Source: UBA6016 sp041915365 (GTDB lineage Bacteria > Campylobacterota > Campylobacteria > Campylobacterales > UBA6016). From it: a stretch of 64,000 nt of DNA. The translations under genes were made by a program, and so were the position numbers. The stretch spans positions 1-64,000 of the forward strand of contig JAYSBP010000004.1 in the NCBI GenBank assembly GCA_041915365.1, in the 5' to 3' direction. The notes beneath the pieces are model-generated. The model made no database searches. It had not been told where the DNA came from and saw nothing but the letters and a program-made list of their open reading frames with translations. Positions 60,179-64,000 of the stretch are shown here, one piece after another. The stretch's first letter is position 1; every line of letters starts with the position of its first letter.

Positions 60179-61136
60179 CAAATAGATACCCTCTGTTTTT
60201 GGGCGGTATGTTCAAAACCCTGCACCTATCTTTAAATTTTGCATCCATTGCAACCTTTTGAAACGGTGAAATAAATATAAGTCCATTTTTGTTTTTTGAG
60301 ACTGCAAAAGCGCCTCCGACTACCGCATCGTAGCTTTTTAAAATCTCCGCTCTTTGCTCTGCCGATACTAGATAACCTAATTTTTTGAGAGCGAGAGATA
60401 TATTTGAGCCATTAAAAGCGTCGCCATTAGAGCGAAAAACAATCAATGAGCTAAGCTCAAAAAATTGTGTTGAAAAATACTTTGCCTCTTTTTGCAATAT
60501 CTCAAAGCTCCGCTTCACTCCGCTCTCATATTTTTGCATAAAAGAGGTCGCAAACTCAGCTCTTATGGCGTTACGCTCGTATTTTTGGTCGATATTGCTT
60601 GAGTCTTCAAAGTATTTTATATTTGATGATTTGAGATAGTCATATATAGCGGCTCTAGAAGTGTTAAAAAGCGGTTTTACGAGTGTGCCAAAGGCTCTTT
60701 GTTGCACACTCTCTCCGCCGACAAGCTCCGTTATGCCAGCCCCCTTTGCAAGTCTCATCAGGAGCCATTCCAAGCGGTCGTTTAGCTGATGCGCAGTGAT
60801 TAGATTTTGGTACCCTTGTTTTGCGATTATTTCCTCAAAAAAATCGTATCTTATCCGTCTAGCTTCAGCCTCAAAGTTTTTTTTCGGCGGCTCTACACTC
60901 AGTGCAAAACACCGCTTGCCATACTCTCTCGCCAGTGTTTTCGCATACTCTTCCTCGTCTTTTGAGGATTCTCTCGTGTTGTAATTTACTATTACAATAT
61001 CAAACTCCACACCCCCATCCATCAACAAAAAAAATAGCGCCGTAGAGTCTACACCGCCAGAGAATGCAAGGAGATTCCACCCCTTCCTTAGCACCTCAAG
61101 CGAAGCACGGTCAAGCAATGCCGTCGATTCTTGCAA
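60120..61136 (-). CDS. tilS: tRNA(Ile)-lysidine synthetase
   Basis: This enzyme adds lysine to C34 of a tRNA-Ile so that it reads AUA. The PP-loop LLAFSGGVDSTALFFLL and the following TAHQLNDRLEWLLMRLAKGAG identify it. The protein has 338 residues and only a short C-terminal region, as in other short TilS forms. It starts at TTG within the 3' end of rimO (26-base overlap). Confidence 0.93.
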   Translation of the reverse strand: MQESTALLDRASLEVLRKGWNLLAFSGGVDSTALFFLLMDGGVEFDIVIVNYNTRESSKDEEEYAKTLAREYGKRCFALSVEPPKKNFEAEARRIRYDFFEEIIAKQGYQNLITAHQLNDRLEWLLMRLAKGAGITELVGGESVQQRAFGTLVKPLFNTSRAAIYDYLKSSNIKYFEDSSNIDQKYERNAIRAEFATSFMQKYESGVKRSFEILQKEAKYFSTQFFELSSLIVFRSNGDAFNGSNISLALKKLGYLVSAEQRAEILKSYDAVVGGAFAVSKNKNGLIFISPFQKVAMDAKFKDRCRVLNIPPKNRGYLFANEIDVCSLGASLESFFEV

Positions 61137-62430
61137 TTATCTTATCCTTTGCGGCAGTTGTTACGGTCATCATGTATAGCCTGCCGACTATTGGATTTTC
61201 TATTTCGCTTTCATTTACGAGTATTTCACCGTCAATCTCTGGTGCCCAAATTTTCTTTTTGGCCTTGAATAAATACTCATGCTCATCGCTGACCCCCTCG
61301 AAAACTGCCTCAAATTTTGAACCGATTGCCGCTTTCGCTTTTTTTGCCATCTTTTTTGCTATCGCTTTTTTCATGGCAGTTAGTCTTTTTGAGACTGTTT
61401 TTTTGTCCACTTTGTTCGCCATCTCGTAAGCCGCCGTCCCCTCTTCGTCAGAGTATTCGAAGACCGTCACGGCATCAAAGTCAAATTCCTCGACGAATGA
61501 AAGCATTTCAGCAAAATCCTCATCAGACTCACCAGGGTGTCCTACTATTACGGATGTACGAACGAAGCTGTTTGGCACCGCTCTCATTTTTTCAAGCAAG
61601 CCAACCGTTTTGTCCTTACCGGCTCCACGTTTCATAAGCTTTAACATCCTATCTGAGATATGTTGCACCGGCATATCAAAATAATTAACAAATTTTTTGG
61701 CATTGGCAATTGCGCTTATTAGCTTCTCGTCAGTTGTTGACGGATATAGATAAAGAACCCTCGCATAAAAATCCCCATCCAATGCATCCACTTTTTTTAT
61801 TAGCTCTGAGAGGCCGTCCTTTGAGCCGCTATCTCGCATATAAGACGAGCTATCCTGGGCTATAAGGCTAAAATCAAAATACCCTTTCTTATTTAGTGGC
61901 ACCATCTCTTTTAGTATAGATTCTTGTGAGCGAGAGAAGAGCTTGCCCTTGAATGACGGAATGGCACAAAAACTGCATGTTTGATTGCACCCCTCCGCCA
62001 TTTTGATATAGGCATGGTAATTTGAGTTTATTACCACTCTCTCCTCTTCATCAATAAGAAAAGTTCCCTCGGTAAACTCGCTTTTTTTGCCATCTATCAG
62101 CTCATCTATCTTTGCATAGTCAGCTACACCTGTGAAAATATCAACCTCACTAAGCTCTTTTTGGAGTTCATCTTTGTATCTCTCCGATAGACACCCAGCC
62201 ATTACAAGCTTTGAGCCATCTTTTCGTCCGCCATGAAGCGAAAGCACGGTATTTATACTCTCCTGCTTTGCCGCATCTATAAAACCACATGTGTTGACTA
62301 TAATTGCATCCGCCTCGCCAGAGTCGTTAGTCATCTCATAGTCTTTTAACCTGCCTAACATCACCTCGCTATCGACTTGGTTTTTTGAGCACCCTAGGCT
62401 CACCATAAAAAGCTTCTTTTTTTTCATCAT
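61111..62430 (-). CDS. rimO: Ribosomal protein S12 methylthiotransferase RimO
   Basis: This radical-SAM enzyme methylthiolates an aspartate of ribosomal protein S12. It has the N-terminal MVSLGCSKNQVDSE and NTCGFIDAAKQES cysteines and the radical-SAM motif AEGCNQTCSFCAIPSFKG, plus a C-terminal TRAM domain. CSKNQVDSE and the SFKG ending separate it from MiaB. I take the ATG at 62430, which shares a base with the panC stop (TAATG); a TTG at 62439 would add three residues. It has 439 residues. Confidence 0.95.
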   Translation of the reverse strand: MMKKKKLFMVSLGCSKNQVDSEVMLGRLKDYEMTNDSGEADAIIVNTCGFIDAAKQESINTVLSLHGGRKDGSKLVMAGCLSERYKDELQKELSEVDIFTGVADYAKIDELIDGKKSEFTEGTFLIDEEERVVINSNYHAYIKMAEGCNQTCSFCAIPSFKGKLFSRSQESILKEMVPLNKKGYFDFSLIAQDSSSYMRDSGSKDGLSELIKKVDALDGDFYARVLYLYPSTTDEKLISAIANAKKFVNYFDMPVQHISDRMLKLMKRGAGKDKTVGLLEKMRAVPNSFVRTSVIVGHPGESDEDFAEMLSFVEEFDFDAVTVFEYSDEEGTAAYEMANKVDKKTVSKRLTAMKKAIAKKMAKKAKAAIGSKFEAVFEGVSDEHEYLFKAKKKIWAPEIDGEILVNESEIENPIVGRLYMMTVTTAAKDKIIARIDGIA

Positions 62431-63251
62431 TAAATCCAAATATTATCTATCAGTCTCGTCGTGCCGACCTTTGCTGCTACGAGCATAATCGAGTTTTTTA
62501 GCTCCAGTTTTTCAATCTTTTTGAGTTCTCTATCACAAAACGCTATGTATTCAACGTCAAGCCCTCTTAGCTCTTCCATCATTTTTGCCTCGATTTTGTC
62601 CGTACTTAGTTCGCCTGCGCCTATCGCAGCACCTGCCGCAAAAAGAGACTTTGAAATTGCAAGAGACGCTTTTTTTTGCTCGTCATCTAGATATACGTTG
62701 CGGCTGCTCATAGCAAGCCCCTCTTTTTCTCTCACTATCGGGCAGCCGATTATCTCCACATCCATAAAATATCTATCGACCATCTGTTTTATCAAAATAA
62801 GCTGCTGGGCGTCTTTTTGTCCAAAATATGCTTTGCTTGCCCCTGAGATATTGAGAAGCTTCATTACGACTGTTAGCACACCGTCAAAATGCCCTGGACG
62901 GACAAAGCCTTCAAGAACATATCCCGCCTTTGCGGGAGCCTTTATACTTGGCTCATCTTCTTCATACATCTCGCTCTCGGTCGGCAAAAATAGTGCATCA
63001 ACCCCTGCAAGTTCGCAGAGTTTTATATCCGCCTCAATTCTCCTTGGATACTTAGACAAATCCTCACCCGCCAAAAACTGAGCCGGATTAACAAAAATAG
63101 ATACGATACAAAAATCATTTTCGCTTTTTGCTTTTCTCACAAGCGATAGATGTCCGTCGTGCAAAGCCCCCATTGTAGGGACAAAACCTATATTACCATG
63201 CAGATTTTTCGTGTAGTTTTTAAATTCTTTTGCACTCTCAAAAATTTTCAA
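62430..63251 (-). CDS. panC: Pantothenate synthetase
   Basis: PanC joins pantoate and beta-alanine. The ATP-binding motif FVPTMGALHDGHLSLVR and later NPAQFLAGEDLSKYPR and GQKDAQQLILIKQM are intact, ending with SSRNVYLD. I chose the TTG at 63251 (MKIFESAKEF) with AAGG seven bases upstream; the frame runs nine codons further to 63278 but those residues do not match the family. It has 273 residues. Confidence 0.93.
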   Translation of the reverse strand: MKIFESAKEFKNYTKNLHGNIGFVPTMGALHDGHLSLVRKAKSENDFCIVSIFVNPAQFLAGEDLSKYPRRIEADIKLCELAGVDALFLPTESEMYEEDEPSIKAPAKAGYVLEGFVRPGHFDGVLTVVMKLLNISGASKAYFGQKDAQQLILIKQMVDRYFMDVEIIGCPIVREKEGLAMSSRNVYLDDEQKKASLAISKSLFAAGAAIGAGELSTDKIEAKMMEELRGLDVEYIAFCDRELKKIEKLELKNSIMLVAAKVGTTRLIDNIWI

Positions 63252-63296
63252 TTTAAAGCCTTGTTTTCCTATAATCAACGGTTAATCTGAATAAAA

Positions 63297-63302
63297 ATTA
63301 TA
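63297..63302 (-). promoter_or_regulatory. Probable promoter (-10) of panC-rimO-tilS
   Basis: The minus strand reads TTGTATAAT about 46 bases before the panC start. It lies in the 70-base divergent region with prfB and overlaps any plus-strand prfB promoter (TACAAT at 63301-63306). Confidence 0.5.
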
Positions 63303-63321
63303 CAATAATAAAGAGGAAATC

Positions 63322-64000
63322 TTGGACGCATACGAATACTCAGAACTCATTAAAACACTAGAATCAAAACTATCAAACATAGTAGCTCTAATAAAACCGG
63401 ACGATGTAGCCCAAAAATTAAAAGAGATAGAAGCAGTAGAGCAAGAAGAGTCATTTTGGCTCGATGCCGCAAAAGCGTCAGAAGTTCAAAAACAAAAATC
63501 AAAACTAAGCTCGCTTTTTACCAAATTTCAGGATGTAAGGAGCTCCCTGACTGACTCAAAAGAGCTTTTTGAGATAGCAAATTCAGAAAATGATAATGAT
63601 ACGGTCGAGATGCTCTTTGCGGAAGCACCTGAGCTTGAGCGCAAAATCAAAAAAATGGAAATAGAAGTAATGCTAAGCGGCGAAAATGACGGTCGCAACG
63701 CAATCGTATCTATCCATCCGGGTGCCGGTGGAACTGAGTCAAATGACTGGGCCTCTATGCTATACCGTATGTATATTAGATGGGCTGAGAGGAAGGGTTT
63801 CAAAGCTGAAATTATGGACTATCAAGAGGGTGAAGAGGCTGGAATCAAGGACGCCACCGTATTAATCAGCGGAGAAAACGCATACGGCTATCTAAAAGCA
63901 GAAAACGGAATACATAGGCTTGTTCGTATATCGCCATACGATTCAAATGCTAGACGACATACGTCTTTTAGTTCGGTATTGGTATCTCCAGAAATTGACG
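63322..64000 (+). CDS. prfB: Peptide chain release factor 2 (partial, 3' end outside)
   Basis: The frame opens with TTG at 63322 (MDAYEYSELIKTLESKL), with AGAGGAA just upstream, and runs off the window after 226 codons. The helical N-terminal domain is followed by the RF2-type segment HPGAGGTESNDWASMLYRMY and GIHRLVRISPYDSNARRH. The tripeptide at the stop-codon recognition site is Ser-Pro-Tyr where RF2 normally has Ser-Pro-Phe. The GGQ loop lies beyond the window. No internal stop or shift-prone site is seen, so the gene needs no programmed frameshift. Confidence 0.93.
   Translation, partial: MDAYEYSELIKTLESKLSNIVALIKPDDVAQKLKEIEAVEQEESFWLDAAKASEVQKQKSKLSSLFTKFQDVRSSLTDSKELFEIANSENDNDTVEMLFAEAPELERKIKKMEIEVMLSGENDGRNAIVSIHPGAGGTESNDWASMLYRMYIRWAERKGFKAEIMDYQEGEEAGIKDATVLISGENAYGYLKAENGIHRLVRISPYDSNARRHTSFSSVLVSPEID

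Noticed and set aside
62461..63081. 206-codon open frame on the plus strand
   Set aside because: It is the antisense shadow of panC; composition is Ser/Ile-rich without motifs.

Overview
The window is a 64 kb stretch of core chromosome from a member of the Campylobacterota (formerly Epsilonproteobacteria). The placement rests on family content and gene order recalled from Campylobacter and Helicobacter: nuoH-N; peb4-fbaA; rpsB-tsf-ABC ATPase-fliR-acidic protein-gmk-tatA-argS; pgk-tpiA-fabI; fabH-plsX-rpmF-yceD-ndk-fdxA; lysA-HAD-pheA-hisC-fliF-fliG-fliH-dxs; and an HP0268-type gene before miaB. It does not look like Campylobacter or Helicobacter itself: it also carries a PilT-type ATPase, PilM/N/O-like proteins, an AI-2E family transporter and a CHASE2/FecR/OmpA signalling cassette. 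I would guess a free-living genus (Sulfurimonas, Sulfurospirillum, Sulfurovum or relatives) but cannot name one. No rRNA, tRNA, CRISPR array, transposase or prophage gene was seen.

Layout. 1-7717 (+): 3' end of nuoG and nuoHIJKLMN, the membrane arm of complex I. 7833-8354 (+): long-form hibernation factor. 8376-11675 (-): hisD, fbaA and a peb4-like foldase. 11867-14597 (+): two peptidoglycan-trimming, cell-shape enzymes (Csd6/Pgp2-like and Csd4/Pgp1-like) and a Bcp peroxiredoxin. 14756-21814 (+): rpsB, tsf, LolD-like ATPase, fliR, a highly acidic pseudo-receiver protein, gmk, tatA, argS. 21828-22715 (-): rsfS, nadD. 22843-25589 (+): pgk, tpiA, fabI. 25620-30207 (-): fabH, plsX, rpmF, yceD, ndk, fdxA, metK. 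30333-30935 (+): ahpC. 30936-40476 (-): dxs, fliH, fliG, fliF, hisC, pheA, HAD protein, lysA. 40547-43516 (-): AI-2E family protein, ruvB, panB. 43629-48341 (-): the most accessory-looking block, a helical hypothetical, FecR protein, OmpA-domain protein, CHASE2 histidine kinase and OmpR-type regulator. 48502-53830 (+): tal, pilT, rplY, pth, lptG, DppB-like permease. 53827-54945 (-): nusA. 55117-60178 (+): HP0268-like gene, miaB, DUF374 acyltransferase, xerH, and PilM/N/O-like genes. 60120-63251 (-): tilS, rimO, panC. 63322-end (+): prfB, cut by the window edge.

How the genes work together. The nuo genes form the proton-pumping arm of complex I. fabI, fabH and plsX serve fatty-acid and phospholipid synthesis; lptG and the LolD-like ATPase serve the outer membrane. 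fliF/G/H/R form the base and export gate of the flagellum, and csd6/csd4 would give the helical or curved cell that such a motor drives. The 43.6-48.3 kb cassette looks like a self-contained envelope-sensing system: secreted FecR, wall-binding OmpA, CHASE2 kinase and DNA-binding regulator on one transcript.

Coding density is very high. No gene-free stretch exceeds 300 bases; the longest is 11676-11866 (191 bases), a divergent promoter region. Many genes overlap by 1-14 bases, and TTG is an unusually frequent start codon. Gene calls rest on my reading of protein motifs and gene order; no database search was run.
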